A DNA stretch of 6,433 nucleotides from Oscillospiraceae bacterium UBA1230 (GCA_002309395.1 DBWU01000050.1:1-6433), one strand, 5' to 3'; positions 1 to 5,732 are shown, counted from the first letter of the stretch. Made by a program: numbers and translations. The notes: generated by a model not told the origin, from the sequence alone.

Positions 1-826
1 AGATGGGCGCCAGCTCGTGCTGGGCGGGGGCCACCTCGTTATGCTCGGTCTTTGCCAGGATCCCCAGCTTCCACAGCTCCTCGTTCAGCTCCTCCATGAA
101 CGCCGCCACACGGGGTCGGATCACGCCGAAATAGTGATCGTCCATCTCCTGCCCCTTGGGGGAGGGCGCGCCGAACAGCGTCCGTCCCGTCAGGCGCAGA
201 TCCAGCCGCTGATCGTAGAGCTTCTTATCCACCAGAAAATACTCCTGCTCCGGTCCCACGTTGGCCACCACCCGTTTCACGTCGGTCTTGCCGAACAGAC
301 GCAGTACGCGCTTTGCCTGCGCGTTCAGCGCCTCCATGGAGCGCAGCAGCGGCGTTTTCTGATCCAGCGCCTCGCCGCCGTAGGCACAGAACGCGGTGGG
401 GATGCACAGCGTCTTCCCCTTGATAAAGGCGTAACTGGTGGGGTCCCACGCCGTATAACCGCGGGCCTCAAAGGTGGCGCGCAATCCGCCCGAAGGGAAG
501 GACGACGCGTCCGGCTCGCCGCGGATGAGCTCCTTGCCGGAAAACTCCATGATAACGCCGCCGTCCGGCGCAGGGGTGATAAAGCTGTCGTGCTTTTCCG
601 CCGTGATCCCCGTCAAAGGCTGGAACCAGTGGGTAAAGTGGGTAGCGCCCTTTGCCACCGCCCAGTCCCGCATAGCGGCGGCCACCGCGTTGGCAACGCT
701 CAGATCCAGCTCCTTCCCCTCGTCGATGGTCTTTTTGAGGGAATCGTACACCTTCGCCGGAAGCGTCGCCTTCATGACTCTGTCGTCAAACACCGCCGCG
801 CCGAAATAATCCTTTACCGTTTCCAT
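1..826 (-). CDS. glnN: Type III glutamine synthetase (GlnN), N-terminal part, cut by window edge
   Basis: ATP-dependent cytoplasmic enzyme joining ammonium to glutamate to make glutamine. Only the first 275 residues are present; the GSIII family is roughly 700 residues, so well over half lies beyond position 1. Family signatures are seen in order: ATHFTHWFQPLTG (about residues 61-73) followed by TAEKHDSF; SSFPSGGLRATFEARGYTAW (108-127); the metal-binding strand GPEQEYFLVD (191-200); and KTEHNEVAPAQHELAP (259-274), close to the window edge. These are typical of GSIII and differ from type I enzymes. The start ATG at 826 is preceded by AGGAGG (835-840) at 8 nt spacing. The gene is divergent from the glutamate synthase operon and has its own promoter and a leader with a terminator-like hairpin, so attenuation control is likely. 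Nothing in the visible part looks broken. Confidence 0.95.
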   Translation of the reverse strand, partial: METVKDYFGAAVFDDRVMKATLPAKVYDSLKKTIDEGKELDLSVANAVAAAMRDWAVAKGATHFTHWFQPLTGITAEKHDSFITPAPDGGVIMEFSGKELIRGEPDASSFPSGGLRATFEARGYTAWDPTSYAFIKGKTLCIPTAFCAYGGEALDQKTPLLRSMEALNAQAKRVLRLFGKTDVKRVVANVGPEQEYFLVDKKLYDQRLDLRLTGRTLFGAPSPKGQEMDDHYFGVIRPRVAAFMEELNEELWKLGILAKTEHNEVAPAQHELAPI

Positions 827-856
827 CTTTCGCGCCTCCTTTTTTGCTGAAAAAAC

Positions 857-907
857 AAAAAAAGGCGTCTTTTCCACACCAGCCGCCAGGCTGCTGTAAA
901 AAAGACG
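857..907 (-). terminator. Intrinsic terminator (attenuator) in the glnN leader
   Basis: On the minus strand, 13 bases at 907-895 (CGUCUUUUUUACA) pair with 878-866 (UGUGGAAAAGACG), with two G-U pairs. An inner CAGCC/GGCUG stem with loop UGGC tops it, and seven U residues (863-857) follow shortly after the stem. It lies between the glnN promoter and its ribosome binding site, so it would stop transcription before the gene unless prevented. The 5' arm overlaps the hexaloop hairpin at 902-917. Confidence 0.75.
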
Positions 908-917
908 TCATTGCCTT
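902..917 (-). promoter_or_regulatory. Hexaloop hairpin at 5' end of glnN leader, candidate ANTAR-binding/antiterminator element
   Basis: Read on the minus strand, AAGGC (917-913) pairs with GUCUU (906-902), including one G-U pair, and closes a six-base loop AAUGAC (912-907). The loop has A at position 1 and G at position 4, the bases known to be recognised in ANTAR targets such as those of EutV. The hairpin begins almost at the predicted transcription start. Its 3' arm (906-902) is also part of the 5' arm of the downstream terminator, so only one can form. The same core, GC-AA-N-G-N-C-GU, occurs in the divergent operon leader. A second hairpin with A1/G4 is not seen; the next one downstream can be drawn with loop CUGGCG, which has only the G4. 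Confidence 0.55.
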
Positions 918-925
918 ATGGGGGC

Positions 926-953
926 ATTATACGCTTGCGGAATGAAATGTCAA
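926..953 (-). promoter_or_regulatory. Sigma-A-type promoter of glnN
   Basis: On the minus strand there is a perfect -35 box TTGACA (948-953) and a perfect -10 box TATAAT (926-931), separated by 16 nt. The expected transcription start is near position 919, giving a leader of about 93 nt before the glnN ATG. Two consensus boxes imply strong basal initiation, which fits a gene controlled afterwards by termination rather than by weak initiation. The last point is inference. Confidence 0.85.
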
Positions 954-1048
954 CCGCTTTTTTACAATTCCCGGAATTTTTTGCAATTTCAACAAAAAAG
1001 ATTTTTCCTCCGCCCGGTTTTTTGGAGATCGCCCCGTGGGCTCCTCCC
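954..1048. other. Spacer between the two divergent promoters
   Basis: About 95 bp separate the two -35 boxes. The left two thirds are strongly A/T-rich, with several T- and A-runs (about 957-1007), unlike the GC-rich coding DNA around it. This could act as UP-element-like DNA or bent DNA, but no specific operator is recognised. At 1024-1047, directly before the operon's -35 box, lies an imperfect inverted repeat: GGAG, 3 nt, GCCC, CGT, GGGC, 2 nt, CTCC. It could be an operator or chance in GC-rich sequence. I see no open reading frame worth calling here. Confidence 0.4.
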
Positions 1049-1078
1049 TTGACGGCGCACCGGGCGGCGGCGTATACT
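1049..1078 (+). promoter_or_regulatory. Sigma-A-type promoter of the glutamate synthase operon
   Basis: TTGACG (1049-1054, five of six consensus bases) and TATACT (1073-1078, five of six) are separated by 18 nt. The expected start is about position 1085, which is exactly the first base of the hexaloop hairpin in the leader. The leader to the first ATG at 1163 is then about 78 nt. The 18 nt spacer is slightly longer than the 17 nt optimum. Confidence 0.75.
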
Positions 1079-1084
1079 ACGTAC

Positions 1085-1106
1085 AAATGAGCAAAGGCGT
1101 TCATTT
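1085..1106 (+). promoter_or_regulatory. Hexaloop hairpin at 5' end of operon leader, candidate ANTAR-binding/antiterminator element
   Basis: AAAUGAGC (1085-1092) pairs fully with GUUCAUUU (1099-1106), eight pairs with one G-U, around a six-base loop AAAGGC (1093-1098). Loop position 1 is A and position 4 is G, as in established ANTAR RNA targets. The segment AGCAAAGG at 1090-1097 resembles the AGCAANG-type repeat described for eut leaders; that comparison is from memory. The 3' arm overlaps the terminator's 5' arm (1097-1111). The following hairpin (ACGCG/CGCGU, loop UUUUCG) lacks A1 and G4, so the usual two-hairpin target is not complete here. Confidence 0.6.
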
Positions 1107-1138
1107 ACGCGTTTTCGCGCGTAAACGGGCGCTTTTTT
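1097..1138 (+). terminator. Intrinsic terminator (attenuator) in the operon leader
   Basis: GCGUUC (1097-1102) pairs with GGGCGC (1127-1132), with two G-U pairs. After a single A-C mismatch the stem continues as UUUACGCG (1104-1111) with CGCGUAAA (1118-1125), around loop UUUUCG (1112-1117). Six U residues (1133-1138) follow immediately. It lies between the promoter and the first gene, so it should attenuate the whole operon. Forming the upstream hexaloop hairpin removes 1099-1106 from this stem and leaves only a five-pair top. Confidence 0.8.
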
Positions 1139-1150
1139 GTTTTGCGGAAA

Positions 1151-1186
1151 GAAGGGATTTGGATGAACGTAAAGGAAGGACAGGTG
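1151..1186 (+). promoter_or_regulatory. Two alternative ribosome binding site/start pairs for the glutaminase subunit
   Basis: GAAGGGA (1151-1157) lies 5 nt before ATG 1163. A second purine-rich site, AAAGGAAGGA (1171-1180), lies just before an in-frame GTG at 1184 and is well spaced if AAAGGA (1171-1176) pairs with 16S rRNA. The downstream start would place the catalytic Cys at residue 7 rather than 14. The upstream ATG is chosen as the stronger codon with an adequate site. A TTG at 1142 has no convincing site. Confidence 0.45.
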
Positions 1187-2263
1187 CGTATCCCCTCCGG
1201 CTGTGCCATTGCCGCGGTACTCTCGCGGGACGGCGCGCGGATCAGCGGCGAACGGATCGTGCGCGCCATGGGTCCCATGCACGACCGTTCCAACGGTCTG
1301 GGCGGCGGCTTTGCCGGGTACGGCATCTACCCGGCGTACAAGGATTTTTACGCCTTGCATCTCTTTTTCGACTGCCGCGACACCCGCAAGGCGTGTGAGG
1401 CGCTTTTGAAAGAGGGGTTTGAGATCTGGCACGCCGAGCGGATCCCCACCCGTAAGCTCCCCGCCATCACGGACGAGCCGATCATCTGGCGCTATTTTGT
1501 CTCGCCCATGCCGTCGGTACTGTCCGACCTGCAGCTGGACGAGGCGGAATACGTGGTGCGGACGGTCATGAAGATCAATACCGGGCTCAAGGGCGCCTAC
1601 GTGTTCTCCTCCGGGAAGAATATGGGCGCGTTCAAGGCCGTCGGTTTCCCGGAGGACGTGGGCGCTTATTACCGGCTGGAGGAGTACGCCGGCTATTCCT
1701 GGACGGCTCACGGGCGATATCCCACCAACACGCCCGGCTGGTGGGGCGGCGCCCATCCCTTCACTCTGCTGGATTGGAGCGTGGTGCATAACGGAGAGAT
1801 CTCCTCCTACGACGCCAACCGGCGCTATCTGGAGATGTTCGGTTACCAGTGCCACCTGCAAACCGACACCGAGGTGATCACCTACGCCATGGACTATCTC
1901 CTGCGGCGGCAGGGTCTGACGCTCACCGAGGCGGCAAGCGTGGTGGCGGCGCCGTTCTGGAGTACCATCGCGCAAAAGGCCGACCCGGCGGAACGCGCCG
2001 CGTATACCTATCTGCGTACCGTGTTTTCCAGCCTGCTGATCACCGGTCCCTTCTCCATCGTGCTGGGTTTCACCGGCGGACTGATGGCGCTGAACGACCG
2101 GCTGAAACTGCGCTCCATGGTGGTGGGCGAAAAGGGCGAGTGCGTATATATCGCCAGTGAGGAGGCCGCCATCCGCGCCATGGAGCCGGAGGCGGAGCAC
2201 ATCTGGTCGCCCATGGGCGGCGAGCCGGTCATCGTTCGGGTAAAGGAGGGCGTTGCGCTGTGA
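1163..2263 (+). CDS. Glutamate synthase glutaminase subunit, GlxB-like class II amidotransferase
   Basis: The 366-residue protein is a class II (Ntn-type) glutamine amidotransferase that would hydrolyse glutamine and pass ammonia to the FMN subunit encoded next. Evidence is the putative nucleophile Cys14 in PSGCAIAAV, the GlxB-type segment MHDRSNGLGGGFAGYGIYP beginning about residue 38, AHGRYPTN, DWSVVHNGEISSYDANRR (typical glutamine-site H-N-G-E) and the LQTDTEV segment. In this superfamily the catalytic Cys usually becomes the N-terminus, so removal of a 13-residue leader (or 6 if GTG 1184 is used) would be expected. This corresponds to the N-terminal domain of large GltB proteins, here a separate gene. 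It is first in the operon, and its stop overlaps the next start as GTGA. Relatives also occur in N-methylglutamate synthase (MgsA/GlxB), so the final substrate is not certain. Confidence 0.9.
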   Translation: MNVKEGQVRIPSGCAIAAVLSRDGARISGERIVRAMGPMHDRSNGLGGGFAGYGIYPAYKDFYALHLFFDCRDTRKACEALLKEGFEIWHAERIPTRKLPAITDEPIIWRYFVSPMPSVLSDLQLDEAEYVVRTVMKINTGLKGAYVFSSGKNMGAFKAVGFPEDVGAYYRLEEYAGYSWTAHGRYPTNTPGWWGGAHPFTLLDWSVVHNGEISSYDANRRYLEMFGYQCHLQTDTEVITYAMDYLLRRQGLTLTEAASVVAAPFWSTIAQKADPAERAAYTYLRTVFSSLLITGPFSIVLGFTGGLMALNDRLKLRSMVVGEKGECVYIASEEAAIRAMEPEAEHIWSPMGGEPVIVRVKEGVAL

Positions 2264-3765
2264 AGGAACTGTATATCCATCCGCCGTACGAGGTGATCCG
2301 CAATAAGGACCGGTGTATCACCTGCCGGATCTGCGAGCGCCAGTGCGCCAACGGCGTCCACGCGTTTTTGCCGGAAAAGGGCATGATGATCTGCGATGAA
2401 TCCAGGTGCGTCAACTGCCAGCGCTGCGTGGCGACGTGTCCCACCCGTGCGCTGAAGATCGTCAAAAGCGACTGCCGGTTACGGGAGAACGCCAACTGGG
2501 ACGACGACACCGTCACAGAGATCTACAAGCAGGCGAATTCCGGCGGCGTATTGCTCAGCTCCATGGGCAATCCCAAACCGCTGCCGGTCTATTGGGACAG
2601 GATCCTGCTCAACGCCTCCCAGGTGACCAATCCCCCCATCGATCCGCTCCGCGAGCCGATGGAAACGCGGGTATTCCTGGGCAAAAAGCCCGATAAGATC
2701 CGCCGCGGCGCGGACGGGAAACTGCTGTGCGATCTGCCGCCCCAACTGGAGCTTGAGATGCCGGTACTGTTTTCCGCCATGAGCTACGGCTCCATCAGCT
2801 ACAACGCCCACGCGGCGCTGGCAAAGGCGGCCTCGGCGCTGGGCACGCTCTACAACACAGGCGAAGGCGGCTTGCACGAGGACTTCTACCAATACGGCGC
2901 CAACACCGTGGTGCAGGTCGCCAGCGGACGATTCGGCGTACACGAAAAGTATCTGGAAACCGGCGCCGCCATTGAGATCAAGATGGGGCAGGGCGCAAAA
3001 CCCGGCATCGGCGGTCATCTGCCCGGCGCCAAGATCGTGGGCGACGTGTCCCGTACCCGGATGATCCCGGAGGGTTCGGACGCCATCTCCCCCGCGCCCC
3101 ATCATGACGTTTATTCCATCGAGGATCTGCGGCAGCTGGTGTACTCTCTCAAGGAGGCGACCCGGTATCAAAAGCCGGTGATCGTAAAGGTGGCGGCAGT
3201 CCACAATATCGCGGCGATCGCCAGCGGCATCGCCCGAAGCGGCGCCGACGCCATCGCCATCGACGGTTTTCGCGGCGGTACCGGTGCCTCGCCCACGCGG
3301 ATCCGGGACAACGCCGGCATCCCCGTGGAGCTGGCGCTGGCGGCGGTGGATCAGCGGCTTCGTGACGAGGGGATCCGCAACAGCGTTTCGCTGATCGCCG
3401 GCGGTTCCATCCGCAGCTCCGCCGACGTGGTCAAGGCGATCGCGCTGGGCGCGGACGCCTGCTATATTGCCACGGCGGCGCTGTTGGCGCTGGGTTGCCA
3501 TCTGTGCCGTTCGTGCCAAAGCGGCATATGCAACTGGGGCATCGCCACCCAACAGCCGGAGCTGGTGGCGCGGCTGGACCCGGAGGAAGGAAGTCGGCGG
3601 CTTATCCGTCTGATGAACGCCTGGCGGCATGAGATCAAAGAGATGATGGGCGGCATGGGTATCAACTCCATCGAGGCGCTCCGGGGCAACCGTCTGATGC
3701 TCCGTGGCATCGGTCTGACGGAGAAGGAGCTGTCCATTCTGGGGATCGCCCACGCGGGCGAATAG
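2260..3765 (+). CDS. Glutamate synthase FMN/Fe-S subunit with N-terminal two-cluster ferredoxin domain
   Basis: This 501-residue catalytic subunit would reduce the imine of 2-oxoglutarate plus ammonia to glutamate on FMN. Residues 19-29 (C-x2-C-x2-C-x3-C) and 50-60 (C-x2-C-x2-C-x3-C-P) are two [4Fe-4S] sites. The TIM-barrel synthase domain follows, with GEGG at 201, KMGQGAKPGIGGHLPG at 241-256, DGFRGGTGASP at 335-345 and the FMN phosphate-site stretch AGGSIRSSADVVKAIALGAD at 380-399. Cys413, Cys419 and Cys424 match the spacing of the [3Fe-4S] ligands of GltS; Cys416 is additional. The start GTG at 2260 overlaps the previous stop and has AAAGGAGGG at 2242-2250. This is the archaeal-type fused form, also called GltB2, GlxD-like or MgsC-like. 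No FAD/NAD(P)H reductase follows, so electrons may come from ferredoxin or from a reductase encoded elsewhere. Confidence 0.94.
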   Translation: MKELYIHPPYEVIRNKDRCITCRICERQCANGVHAFLPEKGMMICDESRCVNCQRCVATCPTRALKIVKSDCRLRENANWDDDTVTEIYKQANSGGVLLSSMGNPKPLPVYWDRILLNASQVTNPPIDPLREPMETRVFLGKKPDKIRRGADGKLLCDLPPQLELEMPVLFSAMSYGSISYNAHAALAKAASALGTLYNTGEGGLHEDFYQYGANTVVQVASGRFGVHEKYLETGAAIEIKMGQGAKPGIGGHLPGAKIVGDVSRTRMIPEGSDAISPAPHHDVYSIEDLRQLVYSLKEATRYQKPVIVKVAAVHNIAAIASGIARSGADAIAIDGFRGGTGASPTRIRDNAGIPVELALAAVDQRLRDEGIRNSVSLIAGGSIRSSADVVKAIALGADACYIATAALLALGCHLCRSCQSGICNWGIATQQPELVARLDPEEGSRRLIRLMNAWRHEIKEMMGGMGINSIEALRGNRLMLRGIGLTEKELSILGIAHAGE

Positions 3766-3786
3766 CGTAAAGGTGGTGTATGAACT

Positions 3787-4506
3787 ATGGTGAAAAACGT
3801 GAGCGGTATGGATTTTCGCGCCGTGAACGACGTGATCCGCGCCGCAAGCGGCGCGTGTGAACTGACCGGCTGCTGCGGCCAGCGTTTTATCGCCGCCGGT
3901 ATGTCGGACCGTGAGATCATTCTGCGCGGCACGCCCGGCAACGCGCTGGGCGCGTATCTCAACGGGGCGAGCCTGACGGTGCTGGGCAACGCCCAGGACG
4001 CGGTGGGCGACACCATGAACGCCGGGCGGATCGTCGTCCACGGCAACATCGGCGACGCCGCCGGATACGCCATGCGTGGCGGCGAGATCCTGGTTCGCGG
4101 CAACGCCGGCTACCGGGCGGGTATCCACATGAAAGCATACCGTGACAAGGCGCCGCTTCTGGTTATCGGCGGCGCCGCCGGCAGTTTTCTGGGGGAGTAT
4201 CAATCAGGCGGCGTGATCGTCGTGCTGGGTCTGGACGTCGGTGAAAAGCGCATCGTGGGCAACTTCCCCTGCACCGGCATGCACGGCGGAAAACTCTATC
4301 TGCGCTCAGACTGCGCGGACGTGCGCTTTCCGCCCCAGGTGACCGCCCGCCCCGCCGGCGACGGGGATCTGGCGGAGATCGAAAAGATTTTACTTGATTA
4401 TTGCGCCGCATTCGGCTATGGTATGGATAGGATCATGCGTTCGCCGTTTACGGTGGTCACGCCCGATACCGCCAATCCCTATCAACAGATGTACGTGGCA
4501 AACTGA
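3787..4506 (+). CDS. Glutamate synthase GXGXG beta-helix subunit
   Basis: This 239-residue protein matches the C-terminal GXGXG domain of large glutamate synthases, here a separate gene (GltB3, GlxC-like or MgsB-like). Repeats with the pattern G-x2-G-x3-G or close variants are visible at residues 48-55 (GTPGNALG), 67-74 (GNAQDAVG), 86-93 (GNIGDAAG), 105-112 (GNAGYRAG) and 129-136 (GAAGSFLG), as expected for a right-handed beta-helix. The domain has no known chemistry of its own; in large GltS it is structural, packing against the glutaminase and synthase domains. The ATG at 3787 is used with AAAGGTGG at 3769-3776. An ATG at 3780 is out of frame. It starts 21 nt after the FMN subunit and ends 17 nt before the next gene, so all three parts are probably co-transcribed. 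Confidence 0.92.
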   Translation: MVKNVSGMDFRAVNDVIRAASGACELTGCCGQRFIAAGMSDREIILRGTPGNALGAYLNGASLTVLGNAQDAVGDTMNAGRIVVHGNIGDAAGYAMRGGEILVRGNAGYRAGIHMKAYRDKAPLLVIGGAAGSFLGEYQSGGVIVVLGLDVGEKRIVGNFPCTGMHGGKLYLRSDCADVRFPPQVTARPAGDGDLAEIEKILLDYCAAFGYGMDRIMRSPFTVVTPDTANPYQQMYVAN

Positions 4507-4523
4507 ACGAGGAGTGGTTGTCC

Positions 4524-5732
4524 ATGACGTATTCAAAAGATGAGATCCTGCAATATATGGCAGAGGAGGACGTTAAGTTTATCCGTCTGGCGTTTTGCGA
4601 CGTGTTCGGCAGGCGGAAAAACGTCTCCATCATGCCGCATGAGCTTCCCCGCGCCTTTGAACACGGCATTGCTTTTGACGCCTCCGCCGTGGCGGGCTTC
4701 GGCAGGGAGACCCGGAGCGATCTTTTTTTGCACCCGGAGGCGGAAACGCTGACGCTGCTCCCCTGGCGCCCGGAACACGGGCGCGTGGTGCAGATGATGG
4801 CGTCCATCGCCTATCCCGACGGCACGCCGTTTGAAAGCGACTCCCGTACCGTGTTGAAAGAGGCGATGGCGCAGGCGCAGGCGCAGGGATACGCCTTCTA
4901 TTTCGGCGCGGAGCAGGAGTTTTACCTTTTCCGTACCGGGGACGACGGCAAACCCTCTTTGACCCCCTGCGACGAGGCGGGGTATATGGACATCGCCCCG
5001 GAGGACCGGGGGGAAAACGTGCGGCGCGAGGTGTGCCTGACGCTGGAGCAGATGGGTATCCGCCCGGAAAGCTCCCACCACGAGGAGGGTCCCGGTCAGA
5101 ACGAGATCGATTTCCGCTATGCCGACGCGCTGACTGCCGCCGATCAGGCGGTCATCTTCCAAACGGTGGTCAAAACGGCGGCGCACCGCAACGGCTACCA
5201 CGCGGATTTTTCGGCAAAGCCGCTGGAGAACGCCGCCGGCAACGGATTTCACATCAACCTCTCCGTCCAGCCGTGCAGCAACGGCACGTTTGACGCCGTT
5301 ATCGCCGGCGTACTGGATAAGGCGCCGGATATGACCGTTTTTTTGAATCCCACGGAAAACTCCTATCTCCGTCTGGGCAAGAACAAAGCGCCGCGCTACG
5401 TTTCCTGGTCCGGGGAGAATCGCTCCCAACTGGTGCGTATCCCTGCCGCCGGCGGTGAATACCGCCGCATGGAGCTTCGCTCCCCCGATCCCACCGCCAA
5501 CCCGTATCTGGCGTTTGCGCTGATGATCTACGCGGCGCTGGAAGGGATCGAACAGGGCATGGTCCTTCCTCCGGCGGCGGACGTGAACCTCTTTACGGCG
5601 GACGCGGACACGCTGGCCCGCTTTAAAAAGCTGCCCGACTCCCTTGCCGCGGCGCGACTGACCGCCAGGAACAGCGCCTTTATCCGCCGGCATCTGCCGC
5701 CGGCGGTGGTGGAGGCCTACTGCGGCAAGTAA
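4524..5732 (+). CDS. Type I glutamine synthetase homologue, short form with altered flap residues
   Basis: The 402-residue protein is shorter than usual type I GS (about 440-470). Core motifs are clear: GAEQEFYLF (128-136, two metal Glu), HHEEGPGQNEI (185-195, metal Glu187 and Glu194), AGNGFHINLS (238-247, His243), NPTENSYLRL (275-284), SGENRSQLVRIPA (296-308) and RRMELRSPDPTANPYLA (314-330, Glu317, Arg319). Two differences are seen against type I enzymes recalled from memory: FDASAV at 51-56 puts Ala55 where Ser53 of the ammonium site is expected, and LGKNKAP at 284-290 puts Lys288 where the catalytic flap Glu327 is expected. The adenylylation Tyr region reads NLF (355-357), so adenylylation control is unlikely. 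The C-terminus lacks the usual last helical stretch. ATG 4524 has AGGAG at 4510-4514; TTG 4518 would be too close to that site. It may be a true GS, a regulatory or inactive paralogue, or another gamma-glutamyl ligase. Confidence 0.85.
   Translation: MTYSKDEILQYMAEEDVKFIRLAFCDVFGRRKNVSIMPHELPRAFEHGIAFDASAVAGFGRETRSDLFLHPEAETLTLLPWRPEHGRVVQMMASIAYPDGTPFESDSRTVLKEAMAQAQAQGYAFYFGAEQEFYLFRTGDDGKPSLTPCDEAGYMDIAPEDRGENVRREVCLTLEQMGIRPESSHHEEGPGQNEIDFRYADALTAADQAVIFQTVVKTAAHRNGYHADFSAKPLENAAGNGFHINLSVQPCSNGTFDAVIAGVLDKAPDMTVFLNPTENSYLRLGKNKAPRYVSWSGENRSQLVRIPAAGGEYRRMELRSPDPTANPYLAFALMIYAALEGIEQGMVLPPAADVNLFTADADTLARFKKLPDSLAAARLTARNSAFIRRHLPPAVVEAYCGK

Noticed and set aside
17..850. 277-codon plus-strand open frame over glnN
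   Set aside because: Antisense to an unmistakable GSIII reading frame and its ribosome binding site; no motif of its own.
1142..1162. TTG start extending the glutaminase by seven residues
   Set aside because: It lies directly after the attenuator U-tract with no ribosome binding site at useful distance, while ATG 1163 has one.
827..1162. Possible small-molecule riboswitch or T-box in the control region
   Set aside because: The leaders are under 100 nt and explained by hairpin plus terminator. No T-box sequence or recognised riboswitch core is seen.
989..2200. 403-codon minus-strand open frame opposite the glutaminase gene and leader
   Set aside because: It runs antisense through the operon's promoter, attenuator and glutaminase, and its protein is low-information and His/Gly/Arg-rich.
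2820..2832. GCAAAGGCGG resembling the leader hexaloop core
   Set aside because: It is inside the FMN subunit coding sequence with no matching stem arrangement or terminator; a codon-driven match.
3927..4200. Repeated GGCAAC-type DNA segments in the GXGXG gene
   Set aside because: They are in frame and encode the expected G-N-x-G beta-helix repeats, so they are protein structure, not a DNA repeat or CRISPR.
2479..4203. 574-codon open frame on the minus strand opposite the FMN and GXGXG genes
   Set aside because: It is antisense to two confidently identified genes, rich in Arg/His/Gly/Ala/Val without any recognisable motif, and crosses the boundary between them. It is a by-product of GC-rich codon use.
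4518..4523. TTG start extending the GS homologue by two residues
   Set aside because: Only about 3 nt separate it from AGGAG, whereas ATG 4524 is at 9 nt.
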